A stretch of DNA of 40,703 bases from Prevotellaceae bacterium (GTDB lineage: Bacteria; Bacteroidota; Bacteroidia; Bacteroidales; UBA932): the NCBI GenBank assembly GCA_031279695.1, contig JAITIA010000087.1:1-40703 (forward strand), given 5' to 3'. Shown in pieces: positions 17,218 to 26,214 of this stretch. The position numbers and the translations under genes are program-made. Below the pieces are notes generated by a model that saw nothing but the letters and a program-made list of their open reading frames with translations, searched no databases and was not told the origin of the DNA. Position 1 is the stretch's first letter; each line of letters opens with the position of its first letter.

Positions 17218-18654
17218 ATGGAAATATATCTATTACAAAAAACATTCAAGAGGCTGGTCTCTAACCCACTGTGGATTGTGCCGCTCCTCTTCGCCACCCT
17301 TGCGGCGTGCAGCAACGAAACGTATTTCAACCTTGGCAGCAGTCTGGTTGAGCCAAAATTTAAAATGGTTTATATCGATACCTTTGCAGTGAAACTGAGC
17401 ACAATAAAACTCGATTCGATACCAACCCACAATCAAAGCACAATACTTGTGGGCAAATACAGCGACGTTAATACTTTGACCGGCGAAGCGCTAACCGGTA
17501 CAACAACAGCAAGTTCGTATATCGAAATTTCCAGACCCACATATCCCGAATTTGCAAACAACGTAATCACAGAATTCGATTCGCTTGTTCTTGAAATGCG
17601 ATTTAACGGGTTTTATATGGGCGACACGCTGAATAACATGCATTTGTATGTTTACCGGCTTGCCGAAAGAATTAACAGATTCGAATCGTCGTCTCAGACA
17701 TTCTACAATGTCAATTCGTTCCGTACAGAAGCCTCGCCGCTGGCAGAAGTCCGATTTCCAATAAATCCGCGTAACACGCGCGACAGCATCTATCTTCCGG
17801 GCGAAATTGCAATGGAACCGGTGCGGATACGCTTGCCCGACGCGCTGGGCAAGGATATGTTCGAGAAAATGAAGTCAAAAGCCACAGAATTTGAAAATTC
17901 GGAACGCTTTCTCGACTATTTCAACGGGCTGGCATTCAAGGCTGGCAGCGAGGTGCAAACAATTGTTGGCTTTAGAGCCGACGCCTCATTCAAAATTCGC
18001 CTGTATTATCATCAAAAAGAGGAGTTTGACATCAATGAGGAGATTGTTTTCAGCGTCAATGCTGCAAAACAGTTCAACAATATTGTGTCCGACAGAACAG
18101 GCACCGGCTTGGACATGTTTACAAGGGAAATTTATGAAATAGACGCCGCACAAACTCAAAATCAATCGTATATAATGGCGGGCGACGGGCTTTATACCAA
18201 AGTTGAATTTCCAAATATCAGCCAAATTCTTGAATTTTCCGATTATGGCGCGGTGGAACGAGCGATACTGGAAATCAAACCCGTGTATGGCACATATCAA
18301 AAATATACCGTGTTGCCACAAAATCTCAGCGTTTTTGCAACCGTCGAATCGGGCGAGGCAGAGTCGCAACTACTTGATTCGCAAAATCAGGCAATGACAG
18401 GAAACCTCGTTGTGGACGCCCAGTTCTGGGACAATACGGCGTATAATTACGATGTGTCGGGATTTATACAAAATCAGATATTTGCAACAAACAACGAAAA
18501 AATGTATCTCACCCTGAAACTTTCCGACGATGTGATGAGAAAAAGTACTGCCCGTCTGGTGATTGGCAACAGCAATCACTGGTTGAACCACGGAAATCAA
18601 ACTTCGTACAACAGAATCAAACTGAAATTATATTATAATATGTATAACAAATAA
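17218..18654 (+). CDS. DUF4270 lipoprotein
   Basis: The 478-residue product starts MEIYLLQKTFKR, has a hydrophobic segment and a lipobox-like LAAC near residue 31, so it is probably an envelope lipoprotein. The body fits DUF4270: NETYFNLGSSLVEPKFKM after the cysteine, then VDTFAVKLSTIKLDS-like and SSYIEISRP segments. No function is known. A start at 17158 is possible, but it puts 20 extra residues before the signal and follows leuC by only three bases. The next gene begins directly after its stop, so the two are surely co-transcribed. DUF4270 genes paired with a barrel-protein gene suggest a joint role at the outer membrane. Confidence 0.8.
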   Translation: MEIYLLQKTFKRLVSNPLWIVPLLFATLAACSNETYFNLGSSLVEPKFKMVYIDTFAVKLSTIKLDSIPTHNQSTILVGKYSDVNTLTGEALTGTTTASSYIEISRPTYPEFANNVITEFDSLVLEMRFNGFYMGDTLNNMHLYVYRLAERINRFESSSQTFYNVNSFRTEASPLAEVRFPINPRNTRDSIYLPGEIAMEPVRIRLPDALGKDMFEKMKSKATEFENSERFLDYFNGLAFKAGSEVQTIVGFRADASFKIRLYYHQKEEFDINEEIVFSVNAAKQFNNIVSDRTGTGLDMFTREIYEIDAAQTQNQSYIMAGDGLYTKVEFPNISQILEFSDYGAVERAILEIKPVYGTYQKYTVLPQNLSVFATVESGEAESQLLDSQNQAMTGNLVVDAQFWDNTAYNYDVSGFIQNQIFATNNEKMYLTLKLSDDVMRKSTARLVIGNSNHWLNHGNQTSYNRIKLKLYYNMYNK

Positions 18655-19893
18655 ATGATGAACATAAAACGCATGATAAAAGTCAATAAATTAATTATAT
18701 GTACACTGACATTTCTGTTTTGTGTTCATTTGCAGGCACAGCACAGCACAAGTTCGCCCTACTCGATGATTGGGCTTGGCGAATTTGACAGTAAAACCTA
18801 CGGAATAACAAGCGGAATGGCAAATGCAGGCGCTGGTTTATACAGTGTTGGCACGCTCAATTTGTCGAATCCCTCCGCCCTTGCCGTCGATTCGCTTTCC
18901 TTTTTGTTCGACCTGTCGGTCGGAGGCAAAATATCAAAGTATTCAAACACTTCGACGCAGGAAGGCGCTGCCAATTTCAATGTAAAAAAAGTTGCCGCAG
19001 GCGTGCGAATTTTTTCCAAACTATCGCTTGCTTTGGGTATGTTGCCCTATAGCAATGTGCAATACAAAGTTAAAGACAAAATCTACGTTGAAGGTCGTCC
19101 CGACGAAACAACCGACATTTACTACGATGGTTCGGGCGGCTTGTCGAAATTTTTTCTCTCCGGCTCGTATAAACTCCTTCCAAATCTGAACGTTGGAATG
19201 AACGTTTCATATCTTTTTGGACGAATAAACCGGACGGAAGCACATTCGTTGCATAGCGTGCGGCATTCGGTTGAAATAGACAAAATTCTTGCCGATTTTG
19301 GATTGATGTACCACAAAATTCTCAACCCTTCATTAGTGTTGTCGGCAGGGCTGACATACGCCTATCGTACAGAGATTAAGATGAAAAACTATTCGACTTA
19401 TACCATGAGCGGCGAAAGCAGACGAAATACCAGCACATATACTTCGCTGCCGCACAATCTGGGCGCAGGTTTTGCTGTGCAAAGTTCAAAAGACCGTACC
19501 TACAGAGCTTTGTCGATAGACTATAAGTTACAGAAATGGAGCGACATACAGTCGCCCGACCAAAGAACGCACTACACCGACAGCCACCGCATTAATGCCG
19601 GCGCATCGTATATCTACAATTACCGGACGCCAAGAAATTATTTCCAGCGCATACAATATCAGGCAGGCTTGTATTACGAAAAAACGAATCTCATTGTTCA
19701 TGGTAGTAGTCTGAGAGAGAGCGGAATAACGGCGGGCGTAATATTGCCCATAAAAAATTCGCCTACTCAACTTTTTATCTCAACCGATTTTGGCTACAGA
19801 GGCGGAAATAATCTGATAGGCGAAAAAATTGCCAGAATCAATCTCGGCGTGTGTATGAACCAACAATGGTTTGTAAAATGGTTTTATGATTAA
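18655..19893 (+). CDS. Predicted outer-membrane beta-barrel protein
   Basis: The 412-residue product has a signal peptide (about 1-29, cleavage after LQAQ). The mature part is rich in alternating aromatic and polar strands and carries SSPYSMIGLGEFD and GMANAGAGLYSVGTLNLSNP near the start, reminiscent of FadL/PorV-like barrels, where an NP motif follows the N-terminal hatch. I cannot name the family. The gene starts immediately after the DUF4270 stop (TAA then ATGATG). Its last 280 bases are duplicated at 20883-21162 without gaps, see the pseudogene there. Confidence 0.7.
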   Translation: MMNIKRMIKVNKLIICTLTFLFCVHLQAQHSTSSPYSMIGLGEFDSKTYGITSGMANAGAGLYSVGTLNLSNPSALAVDSLSFLFDLSVGGKISKYSNTSTQEGAANFNVKKVAAGVRIFSKLSLALGMLPYSNVQYKVKDKIYVEGRPDETTDIYYDGSGGLSKFFLSGSYKLLPNLNVGMNVSYLFGRINRTEAHSLHSVRHSVEIDKILADFGLMYHKILNPSLVLSAGLTYAYRTEIKMKNYSTYTMSGESRRNTSTYTSLPHNLGAGFAVQSSKDRTYRALSIDYKLQKWSDIQSPDQRTHYTDSHRINAGASYIYNYRTPRNYFQRIQYQAGLYYEKTNLIVHGSSLRESGITAGVILPIKNSPTQLFISTDFGYRGGNNLIGEKIARINLGVCMNQQWFVKWFYD

Positions 19894-19926
19894 GTGAAAA
19901 TACAATAGGGTGTTATAATGTGAATT

Positions 19927-20823
19927 ATGCAAACTAAACATTTATTCATTTCACTTGTGGCGTTAATATTCATATCCTGTAACCAAAAGCCGCAGCACAA
20001 AATCTCCGAGCCGCAAAATTTGTCTGCATATTTTCAATCGTTAATAGATTCGGGCAAAACGATTCCCAATTTTATGGAAGATTCGGCGCGGGTGATATCT
20101 GTGATTCAGAGTTTTGCGCCTTTGCAGGATTATGCCGAAGGTAAACGCACGGACTATCCTGCCGAAGAAGTCCGAAAAGCCATTGGCACGATGTTGGAAA
20201 ATTTTGCGTATTTCAACAATATGGGAATGTGTGATGGAGAAAATTGTGGGGAAGCGAATGAAACAGATAAATATATCTTTTTTGAAAAATATTTGGAACA
20301 GGTTTGTCGCCTTTGCCCTGATGCACAACTGCTTTGCAGTTTGGTTTCCGACGACAACAAAATTGGTTGTTTTGATATTTATTCTTTTCCTGTAAGTTAT
20401 TATCCGTATTCGAGTTATTCTATTTTTCCGTATATTATTTACAAAACAGAACACGGTTTTGCCTCTGCAAGAATAGATTATTCCGATTGTGAGCAGTTTC
20501 ACAAAATATATTCAATCATGCACAAAGGCACACAATATTATTTATTGGAAAATACAAGTGCGTATTTTGGAGCCATTTTCAGTTTGTTGACCATAAAAGA
20601 TGGCATCATTGTGGAATGTTTAAAAGACAGGGCATTAATCCGTCATAATACGGGCATTGCATTTAACGATACGCACAATATTATTTTTAATCCTGAAAAA
20701 TTAGAATGGAAAGAGTGTCGTAAAAATCAAAACGGCGCATGGAAAGAAGTACCGAATGCAAAAACATTTCACCTGATTTTTGACAAAAAAATTTCTATTA
20801 GACTTAAAGAATGTGAAAACTAA
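19927..20823 (+). CDS. Hypothetical lipoprotein
   Basis: The 298-residue product starts MQTKHLFISLVALIFISC, a clear lipoprotein signal (Cys18). The rest has no motif I recognise. It has six cysteines in the middle third, including CDGENC and CRLC, and many aromatic residues, which suggests an exported globular protein. It follows the barrel gene by 33 bases. Its own first 50 or so bases are present again in decayed form right at and after its stop (about 20814-20870), so a second gene of this type once lay there. Confidence 0.65.
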   Translation: MQTKHLFISLVALIFISCNQKPQHKISEPQNLSAYFQSLIDSGKTIPNFMEDSARVISVIQSFAPLQDYAEGKRTDYPAEEVRKAIGTMLENFAYFNNMGMCDGENCGEANETDKYIFFEKYLEQVCRLCPDAQLLCSLVSDDNKIGCFDIYSFPVSYYPYSSYSIFPYIIYKTEHGFASARIDYSDCEQFHKIYSIMHKGTQYYLLENTSAYFGAIFSLLTIKDGIIVECLKDRALIRHNTGIAFNDTHNIIFNPEKLEWKECRKNQNGAWKEVPNAKTFHLIFDKKISIRLKECEN

Positions 20824-21162
20824 ACACTTATTTCACTTGCAGCGTTAATATTCGTTTTCTGCAATCATTTCAGGACATAACACTACAATTACCGGACGCC
20901 AAGAAATTATTTCCAGCGCATACAATATCAGGCAGGCTTGTATTACGAAAAAACAAATCTCATTATTCACGGCAGTAACCTGATTGAGGGCGGAGTAACA
21001 GCAGGCGTAATATTGCCCATAAAAAATTCGCCTACCCAACTTTTCATCTCAACCGATTTTGGCTACCGAGGCGGAAATAACCTGATAGGCGAAAAAATTG
21101 CCAGAATAAATCTCGGCGTGTGCATGAACCAACAATGGTTTGTGAAATGGTTTTATGATTAA
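20814..21162 (+). pseudogene. Chimeric remnant: lipoprotein 5' end joined to barrel-protein 3' end
   Basis: Bases 20814-20870 resemble the signal-peptide region of the upstream lipoprotein gene (19924-19983) but with a 4-base deletion that breaks the frame. From 20883 to 21162 the sequence is a gapless copy of the last 280 bases of the barrel gene (19614-19893). Over about 92 codons only five amino acids differ, mostly conservative. The spacer after both copies also ends in GGTGTTATAATG. The copy has no start or signal peptide. It is best explained by an old duplication of the gene pair followed by a deletion joining the two fragments. Confidence 0.8.
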
Positions 21163-21395
21163 ATGAAGATAAGGCAAGGTGTTATAATGCCAAAAAGAAC
21201 AATTTGTTAGAAAAACAGGCGTGGAACTCGAAAAGACGGACAGGAGTTCCACGCTTTGGGGTAAAGAAAGCTTATTCCATTTATCCTCAACCCACTGAAG
21301 GGTTAAATCCGATAAGTCGCATTCTTGCAGAAAGCCAGACGCTTGTCCGGCTTTCGTATTTGTTGGCGTCGAACAAAAATTATTGTTGTATAATG
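21163..21395. other. Intergenic region with hairpins
   Basis: No gene is seen. GCGTGGAACTC (21219-21229) and GAGTTCCACGC (21244-21254) form a perfect 11-bp stem with a 14-base loop but no T run. A second hairpin, GAAAGCC...GGCTTTC, lies near 21330-21356. These may end or shape the converging transcripts. Confidence 0.5.
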
Positions 21396-22376
21396 CTATG
21401 GAACATATACTTCCATCATTTTAATCTCCTTTTCGGGGATAATGTTTACAAACTCCGTCATGGCGGGAATCAATACGGTTTCGCCTGCGCTAACTGTTTC
21501 TGCTGTAGTATTATTACATTCAATTCGCGCTTGCCCTTCCATGCACATGTAAACAACAAACGAGTCGAGTTGGGCATAGTCTCTTTCGATTTTTTGCGTC
21601 AGATGTAACAGATTGGTTGTGAAACAGGAACAGTTTACGAGTTCAACTGCTTTGTTCTGTTGTGGCAAATACTGCGTTCTATATGTTTCAAAATGCGTGA
21701 AATCTATCACATCCTCAGCAAGTTGAGTGTGCATTTCGCGAGCCGTATTCGGGTTATTTTCTCGTCCCCAGTCGTATATTCGATATGTAATATCCGAAGT
21801 TTGCTGAATTTCAGCAATTAACAGCCCTTCGCCCAGAGCGTGGATTCGTCCTGCCGGCAAAAAAAACACATCGTTTTTTTGCACCGATTCGAGGTTCAGA
21901 ATTTCAGCAAGGCTCGAATTACCAACTCGGTTACGATATTCCTCTCTGTCGATTTTCTTGTCAAAACCAACATATATTCGCGAATTTTTGTCGGCGGCAA
22001 GCACATACCACATTTCAGTTTTGCCGTATGCGCGATGCCGTTCCAGAGCGATTTCATCGTTAGGATGTACCTGAACAGAAAGGCGTTCGGCGGAATCGAT
22101 AAGTTTAAAAAGCAACGGAAATTCTATTCCAAATTTGTTGTAAACTTTTTCACCAACAAGGTCGGACATGTATATTTCAATGATTTCCTGAATATTGTTG
22201 CCTTTAAGAAACCCGTTGCTTACAACCGACAAGCTTCCCTTAACCGACGACAATTCCCAACTTTCGCCAATAATTTTGCCATTTGGCGTTTTTCGACCCA
22301 TCAGCGACGTCAGTTTGTTTCCGCCCCAAACACGCTCTTTATAAATGGGTTTAAATTTTAACGGATATAATTCCAT
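21396..22376 (-). CDS. manA: Mannose-6-phosphate isomerase, class I
   Basis: This zinc enzyme interconverts mannose-6-phosphate and fructose-6-phosphate, feeding GDP-sugar synthesis or mannose use. The 326-residue product has the short Bacteroidota/Firmicutes layout. The zinc ligands are visible: Gln102 and His104 in QVHPND, Glu121 in GKTEMWYVL and His179 in PAGRIHALGEG. The C-terminal cupin half is intact. It is a single gene with a good promoter at 22403-22432, facing away from the secE operon. Confidence 0.94.
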   Translation of the reverse strand: MELYPLKFKPIYKERVWGGNKLTSLMGRKTPNGKIIGESWELSSVKGSLSVVSNGFLKGNNIQEIIEIYMSDLVGEKVYNKFGIEFPLLFKLIDSAERLSVQVHPNDEIALERHRAYGKTEMWYVLAADKNSRIYVGFDKKIDREEYRNRVGNSSLAEILNLESVQKNDVFFLPAGRIHALGEGLLIAEIQQTSDITYRIYDWGRENNPNTAREMHTQLAEDVIDFTHFETYRTQYLPQQNKAVELVNCSCFTTNLLHLTQKIERDYAQLDSFVVYMCMEGQARIECNNTTAETVSAGETVLIPAMTEFVNIIPEKEIKMMEVYVP

Positions 22377-22402
22377 ATCTTTTATTTTAATAAAATCGGG
22401 CG

Positions 22403-22432
22403 CAAAATTACATAAAAATTGAGAATTTCCAA
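22403..22432 (-). promoter_or_regulatory. Promoter of manA
   Basis: On the minus strand, TTG (22432-22430), a 19-base spacer and TAATTTTG (22410-22403) fit the consensus. The 41-base context is nearly the same as at the C11 peptidase promoter. Confidence 0.65.
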
Positions 22433-22852
22433 GCGCGTAAGAAAAAATTTTGAGGCGATATTGATAAAATCATATAAAAAGCCCTTATCTTGATGTTAGC
22501 CCTTAGTGTCCGTAATACATATACAATCAATCCATTATCATTTTACATAAGAACAAAATTCTGTAATTTCTGTCCAAAATCTGCCTCGCGACTAAAATCC
22601 GTGCAAATCCGTAAAATCCGTGTCATCTGGTGTGCCTCCCCCCGTGCCTCAAAAAAATTTTTTCAGTTTTCAAGCCTCAACCCTTTTTTTCAACAAAAAA
22701 TCACTTCAAAAATCCCCGAAAAATGAAAAAAACCTGTGTTCGGGAGTTGGAAAAGCAGGAAAAATTGCCCGTTTTGGAAAATTTTTTTAAAAAATATATG
22801 GTTGAAAATCACTGAGTTAAAAAAAATATCAAAAAAAATATCAAAAAAAATG

Positions 22853-22881
22853 TTGCAGATGAAAAAAAATGTGTACTTTTG
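22853..22881 (+). promoter_or_regulatory. Promoter of the secE-rpoB operon
   Basis: TTG (22853-22855), an 18-base spacer and TACTTTTG (22874-22881) are a full Bacteroidota promoter match. The leader to secE is about 95 bases. Confidence 0.75.
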
Positions 22882-22981
22882 TCCGCTGAATTTGAATGTA
22901 TGTTACGCTTCAGATTTGAAAATAAAAACGTGGAAATGAAGAATGCTTCCATCCGATTTTTCACATAATATTCATTTAAGG

Positions 22982-23212
22982 ATGAGCAAATTGGTGAACA
23001 ATAAAGTCTATCTGAGGATAGAAAGGTATTTTAAGGAAGTTTATAAGGAACTTCTCAAAGTTACGTGGCCAACATGGAAAGACCTGCAAAGCAGCGCCGT
23101 ATTGGTAATGGTTGCCTCGCTGATTTTTGCGGTGGTAGTTTTCGTTATGGATTTTGGTTTTCAGAATGTTATTCAGGGAATCTATTCTGTTTTATTAGGA
23201 GCATCCTCATAG
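22982..23212 (+). CDS. secE: Preprotein translocase subunit SecE
   Basis: SecE clamps the SecY channel in the inner membrane. The product from 22982 is 76 residues, with the conserved amphipathic motif YFKEVYKELLKVTWPTWKDL followed by one membrane segment (about 37-60). An earlier in-frame start at 22943 would add 13 residues without family support. 22982 has an AAGG just upstream. It is the first gene of the operon, 15 bases before nusG. Confidence 0.93.
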   Translation: MSKLVNNKVYLRIERYFKEVYKELLKVTWPTWKDLQSSAVLVMVASLIFAVVVFVMDFGFQNVIQGIYSVLLGASS

Positions 23213-23227
23213 CAGGTATTTGAAAAT

Positions 23228-23779
23228 ATGGCAGAAACAGAAAAAAAATGGTATGTCCTTCGCACCGTTGGTGGAAAGGAACGCAAAGCCAGAGAATACA
23301 TTGAAAATGAGATACGAAGGCTTAAACTCGAAAATAAGGTTTTTCAGGTGCTGATACCCACCGAAAGGGTTTATCAGGTGAAGAACGGTAAGAAAATCAG
23401 CACAGAGCGTATCTTTTATCCGGGGTATATCTTTGTTGAAGCAATTCTCGAAGGTGAAATAGTTCATATACTGCGCAATGTCCCCAATGTTGCAGGTTTC
23501 CTGTCGGAGAGCAAGGGCGGCGACCCCGTTCCTCTGCGCCCCGCCGAAGTGAACCGGATGTTGGGTCATATTGACCAACTGTCGGAGAGTCAGGGAGAGG
23601 AAATAGCCACCCCCTTCTTTGTAGGCGAGCCTATTAAAGTAATCGATGGTCCGTTTGACGGATTTTCGGGCACAATAGAGGAGGTCAACGAAGAGAAGAA
23701 AAAACTCAAAGTCATGGTCAAAATATTTGAACGTAAAACACCGCTCGAACTCAATTTTGTTCAAGTAGAAAAAGAATAA
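23228..23779 (+). CDS. nusG: Transcription termination/antitermination factor NusG
   Basis: NusG binds RNA polymerase and links it to Rho or to the ribosome. The 183-residue product has the NGN domain ([19 protein letters not shown], then [10 protein letters not shown]) and a C-terminal KOW domain ([22 protein letters not shown]). Length and order are normal for Bacteroidota. It lies between secE and rplK with short spacers. Confidence 0.95.
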   Translation: MAETEKKWYVLRTVGGKERKAREYIENEIRRLKLENKVFQVLIPTERVYQVKNGKKISTERIFYPGYIFVEAILEGEIVHILRNVPNVAGFLSESKGGDPVPLRPAEVNRMLGHIDQLSESQGEEIATPFFVGEPIKVIDGPFDGFSGTIEEVNEEKKKLKVMVKIFERKTPLELNFVQVEKE

Positions 23780-23792
23780 AAAAAGTAAAATT

Positions 23793-24239
23793 ATGGCAAA
23801 AGAAGTCGCCGGACTAATCAAACTTCAGGTAAAAGGCGGAGCCGCCAATCCATCGCCTCCCATAGGACCAGCGCTTGGTTCAAAAGGGGTGAATATCATG
23901 GAGTTTTGTAAACAGTTCAATGCGCGTACACAAGACAGGGCAGGCAAAATACTTCCTGTAATTATCACTGTTTTTTCCGATAAATCGTTTACATTTATCA
24001 TAAAACAGCCACCGGTTGCCGTTCAGTTGAAAGAAGCCGCAAAACTGTCGAAAGGCTCACCGGAGCCCAACAGGCAGAAAGTGGCAAGCATAGACTGGAC
24101 GCAGATACGCACAATCGCCGAAGATAAAATGCCGGATCTGAATGCATTTACATTAGGCGCTGCCATGCGTATGGTTGCAGGAACAGCCCGCAGTATGGGG
24201 ATAAAAGTCGAAGGCTCTTTCCCCCAAGATGTTAAATAA
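23793..24239 (+). CDS. rplK: 50S ribosomal protein L11
   Basis: L11 forms the GTPase-associated region of the large subunit and is needed for the stringent response. The 148-residue product has the N-terminal [20 protein letters not shown] and the C-terminal RNA-binding segment with [12 protein letters not shown]. It follows nusG by 13 bases and precedes rplA by 15. Confidence 0.97.
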   Translation: MAKEVAGLIKLQVKGGAANPSPPIGPALGSKGVNIMEFCKQFNARTQDRAGKILPVIITVFSDKSFTFIIKQPPVAVQLKEAAKLSKGSPEPNRQKVASIDWTQIRTIAEDKMPDLNAFTLGAAMRMVAGTARSMGIKVEGSFPQDVK

Positions 24240-24254
24240 AAATTTCATGCGAAA

Positions 24255-24950
24255 ATGAGTAAATTGACAAAAAATCAGAAACGTGTAAATCCAAAAGTCG
24301 AACAGGGCAAGCAATATCCGCTTGCGGAGGCAGTAAAACTGCTTAAAGAAATCTCCTACACCAAGTTCGACGCTACCGTTGAAATCGCCGTCCGACTGGG
24401 AGTCGATCCCAGAAAGGCAAACCAGATGGTGCGCGGCGTTGTTACACTTCCGCATGGAACAGGAAAAACAACGCGAGTACTCGTACTTTGTACTCCCGAC
24501 AAGGAAACCGAAGCCACAGAGGCAGGCGCTGACTTTGTAGGACTGGACGAGTATGTCGAAAAAATCAAAGGCGGCTGGACTGATGTGGACGTAATAATCT
24601 GTACTCCAAGCGTTATGGCAAAAGTTGGCGCTTTGGGTAAAATTCTCGGACCCAGAGGATTGATGCCCAACCCGAAAACAGGAACCGTAACAATGGAGCC
24701 GGGTAAAGCCGTTCAGGAAGTCAAAGCCGGAAAAATTGATTTCAGAGTCGACAAAACAGGAATAGTACACAGTGGAATAGGTAAACTGTCGTTCAGCGAT
24801 ACCCAGATTCTTCAAAATGCCAAAGAGATTATCGACATGATTATCAAGTTGAAACCTCAGGCAGCCAAAGGTACGTATATAAAAAGTATCTACTTGGCGT
24901 CCACCATGAGTCCGGGCATTGCTATCGACCCCAAAACAGTATCCGAATAA
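24255..24950 (+). CDS. rplA: 50S ribosomal protein L1
   Basis: L1 forms the mobile stalk that helps tRNA leave the E site. The 231-residue product carries the family segment [22 protein letters not shown] and the [18 protein letters not shown] region. In other bacteria L1 represses its own operon by binding the leader of rplK. The spacers here are too short to judge. Confidence 0.97.
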   Translation: MSKLTKNQKRVNPKVEQGKQYPLAEAVKLLKEISYTKFDATVEIAVRLGVDPRKANQMVRGVVTLPHGTGKTTRVLVLCTPDKETEATEAGADFVGLDEYVEKIKGGWTDVDVIICTPSVMAKVGALGKILGPRGLMPNPKTGTVTMEPGKAVQEVKAGKIDFRVDKTGIVHSGIGKLSFSDTQILQNAKEIIDMIIKLKPQAAKGTYIKSIYLASTMSPGIAIDPKTVSE

Positions 24951-24962
24951 AAAAATTGAAGT

Positions 24963-25487
24963 ATGAGAAAAGAAGAAAAAGCAGCAATAATAAACAAGGT
25001 TGCCGACGCTCTGAAAGCAAGTCCAAATTTCTATGTAACTGATATTTCCGGACTGAATGCGGAAAAAACCTATCGATTGAGAAAATTGTGTTTTGAAAAA
25101 GACGTAAAGTTGATGGTTGTGAAAAATACGCTCTTCCAAAAAGCGCTCGAAAAAAACAACTTCCCTGAAACGGAACTTTACAAATCTTTGGAAGGACCCA
25201 CTGCCATCATGTTTTGTCAGGCAGCAAACGTTCCCGCCAAGTTAATCAAAGAATTTAACAAGGCAGGTAACGAAAAGCCGGTTGTGAAAAGTGCATACGC
25301 CCAAGAATGTTTGTTCGTTGGCGCCCAAGCGCTGGATGACCTGGCTAATATTAAATCCCGCGAAGAACTTGTCGGAGAAATCGTTGCATTGCTCCAGTCT
25401 CCCGCACGCAATGTCATCTCGGCGCTGCAAAACGGAGGGCAAAAAATCGCAGGAATAGTTAAAACCCTTTCGGAACGTTCCGAATAA
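24963..25487 (+). CDS. rplJ: 50S ribosomal protein L10
   Basis: L10 anchors the L7/L12 stalk to 23S rRNA. The 174-residue product has the N-terminal RNA-binding domain ([20 protein letters not shown], then [11 protein letters not shown]) and a C-terminal helix that binds L12 dimers. It starts only 12 bases after rplA, so the long L10 leader known from E. coli is absent. Confidence 0.96.
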   Translation: MRKEEKAAIINKVADALKASPNFYVTDISGLNAEKTYRLRKLCFEKDVKLMVVKNTLFQKALEKNNFPETELYKSLEGPTAIMFCQAANVPAKLIKEFNKAGNEKPVVKSAYAQECLFVGAQALDDLANIKSREELVGEIVALLQSPARNVISALQNGGQKIAGIVKTLSERSE

Positions 25488-25525
25488 ACAAAAAAAGAAT
25501 TATTAATTATTTAAATGTAAATAAA

Positions 25526-25903
25526 ATGGCTGATATTAAGAAAATCGCAGAAGAATTGGTTAACCTTACCGTAAAAGAGGTTCAAGAACTTGCTACCGTT
25601 TTGAAGGACGAGTACGGCATTGAGCCGGCAGCCGCTGTTGCCGTTGCAGCAGCGCCCGCCGATGGCGGAAATGCCGCCGCTGTCGCCGAACAGACTGAGT
25701 TCGACGCCATACTCGTATCTGCAGGACAGGCTAAATTACAAATTGTTAAAGTAGTAAAGGAAATCATTGGTCTGGGCTTGAAAGAAGCTAAGGAACTTGT
25801 TGATGGCGCTCCAAAAGCAATCAAAGAAAAAGTATCCAAAGTCGAAGCAGAACAGATTAAGGCTCAGATAGAAGAAGCAGGAGGAGAAGTTGAAATTAAA
25901 TAA
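25526..25903 (+). CDS. rplL: 50S ribosomal protein L7/L12
   Basis: L7/L12 is the flexible multicopy stalk that recruits translation GTPases. The 125-residue product has an N-terminal dimer domain, an alanine-rich hinge (about 35-55) and a C-terminal domain with [24 protein letters not shown] sequence. A hairpin with T run follows at 25932-25959. Confidence 0.97.
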   Translation: MADIKKIAEELVNLTVKEVQELATVLKDEYGIEPAAAVAVAAAPADGGNAAAVAEQTEFDAILVSAGQAKLQIVKVVKEIIGLGLKEAKELVDGAPKAIKEKVSKVEAEQIKAQIEEAGGEVEIK

Positions 25904-26214
25904 TCCTCACCTTTAACTTTAAGGCACAGGTTTAGGGCTATTTTGCCCTAAGCCTTTTTGTCGTTTAACAGTATTTATACAATGATTATACAGTGTTGAT
26001 ACAGTGTTTATGCGATGATTGTCAGACGATTATGCGGGAGTTGCAACCCCCGTCCGACCAAACTGCGGGCATTAATACATGTATAAACAGGGTTACAAAG
26101 TATATCACTGCTGGACGGATTATCAAAAGTATAACAAATATAGTAAACGGTATTACAAGATTAACAGTTGTTTACAGTAAAACAACGGTATAAAAACATA
26201 ACAATAAGAAAAAT
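25904..26214. other. rplL-rpoB spacer with attenuator and repeats
   Basis: This 311-base gap holds a terminator-like hairpin (25932-25951), then imperfect TATACAGTG/TATGCGATG-like repeats (about 25975-26035), a near-palindrome CGGGAGTTGCAACCCCCG (26035-26052), and a second AT-rich half with GTATAAACAGGG- and AGTATAACAAATA-like sequence. No clear promoter was found. A short frame at 25993-26193 looks like chance. The gap may set the ratio of rpoB to ribosomal proteins. Confidence 0.55.
25932..25959 (+). terminator. Attenuator or terminator after rplL
   Basis: TTAGGGC (25932-25938) and GCCCTAA (25945-25951) form a stem, extended by AGGC/GCCT with a bulge, and followed by TTTTT. Because rpoB lies downstream in the same direction, it is probably a partial terminator. 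Confidence 0.7.

Larger units (their letters stand above)
22377..22981. other. Divergent promoter region between manA and secE
   Basis: No convincing gene is present. It holds the manA promoter (22403-22432), an AATCCGTGCAAATCCGT-type repeat (about 22596-22630) often seen in Bacteroidota intergenic DNA, AT-rich sequence with ATATCAAAAAA repeats (22825-22850), and the secE operon promoter (22853-22881). The tuf gene and tryptophan tRNA that usually precede secE in this phylum are not here. Confidence 0.65.

Noticed and set aside
21204..21608. 134-codon plus-strand frame after the barrel-gene remnant
   Set aside because: It spans a hairpin and then runs antisense into manA; composition is that of a shadow.
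22490..22939. Several short plus-strand open frames before secE
   Set aside because: They are AT-rich, overlap each other, cover the secE promoter and show no domain or signal.
22377..22981. tRNA-Trp and tuf upstream of secE, the usual arrangement in this phylum
   Set aside because: No cloverleaf-forming sequence or EF-Tu frame is present in the gap.
24153..25139. 328-codon minus-strand frame across rplA and rplJ
   Set aside because: It lies antisense to two ribosomal protein genes and is rich in F, C, Y and S, as expected for a shadow.
25993..26193. 66-codon frame between rplL and rpoB
   Set aside because: It lies on degenerate repeats and a palindrome, has no recognisable protein features and no ribosome-binding context.
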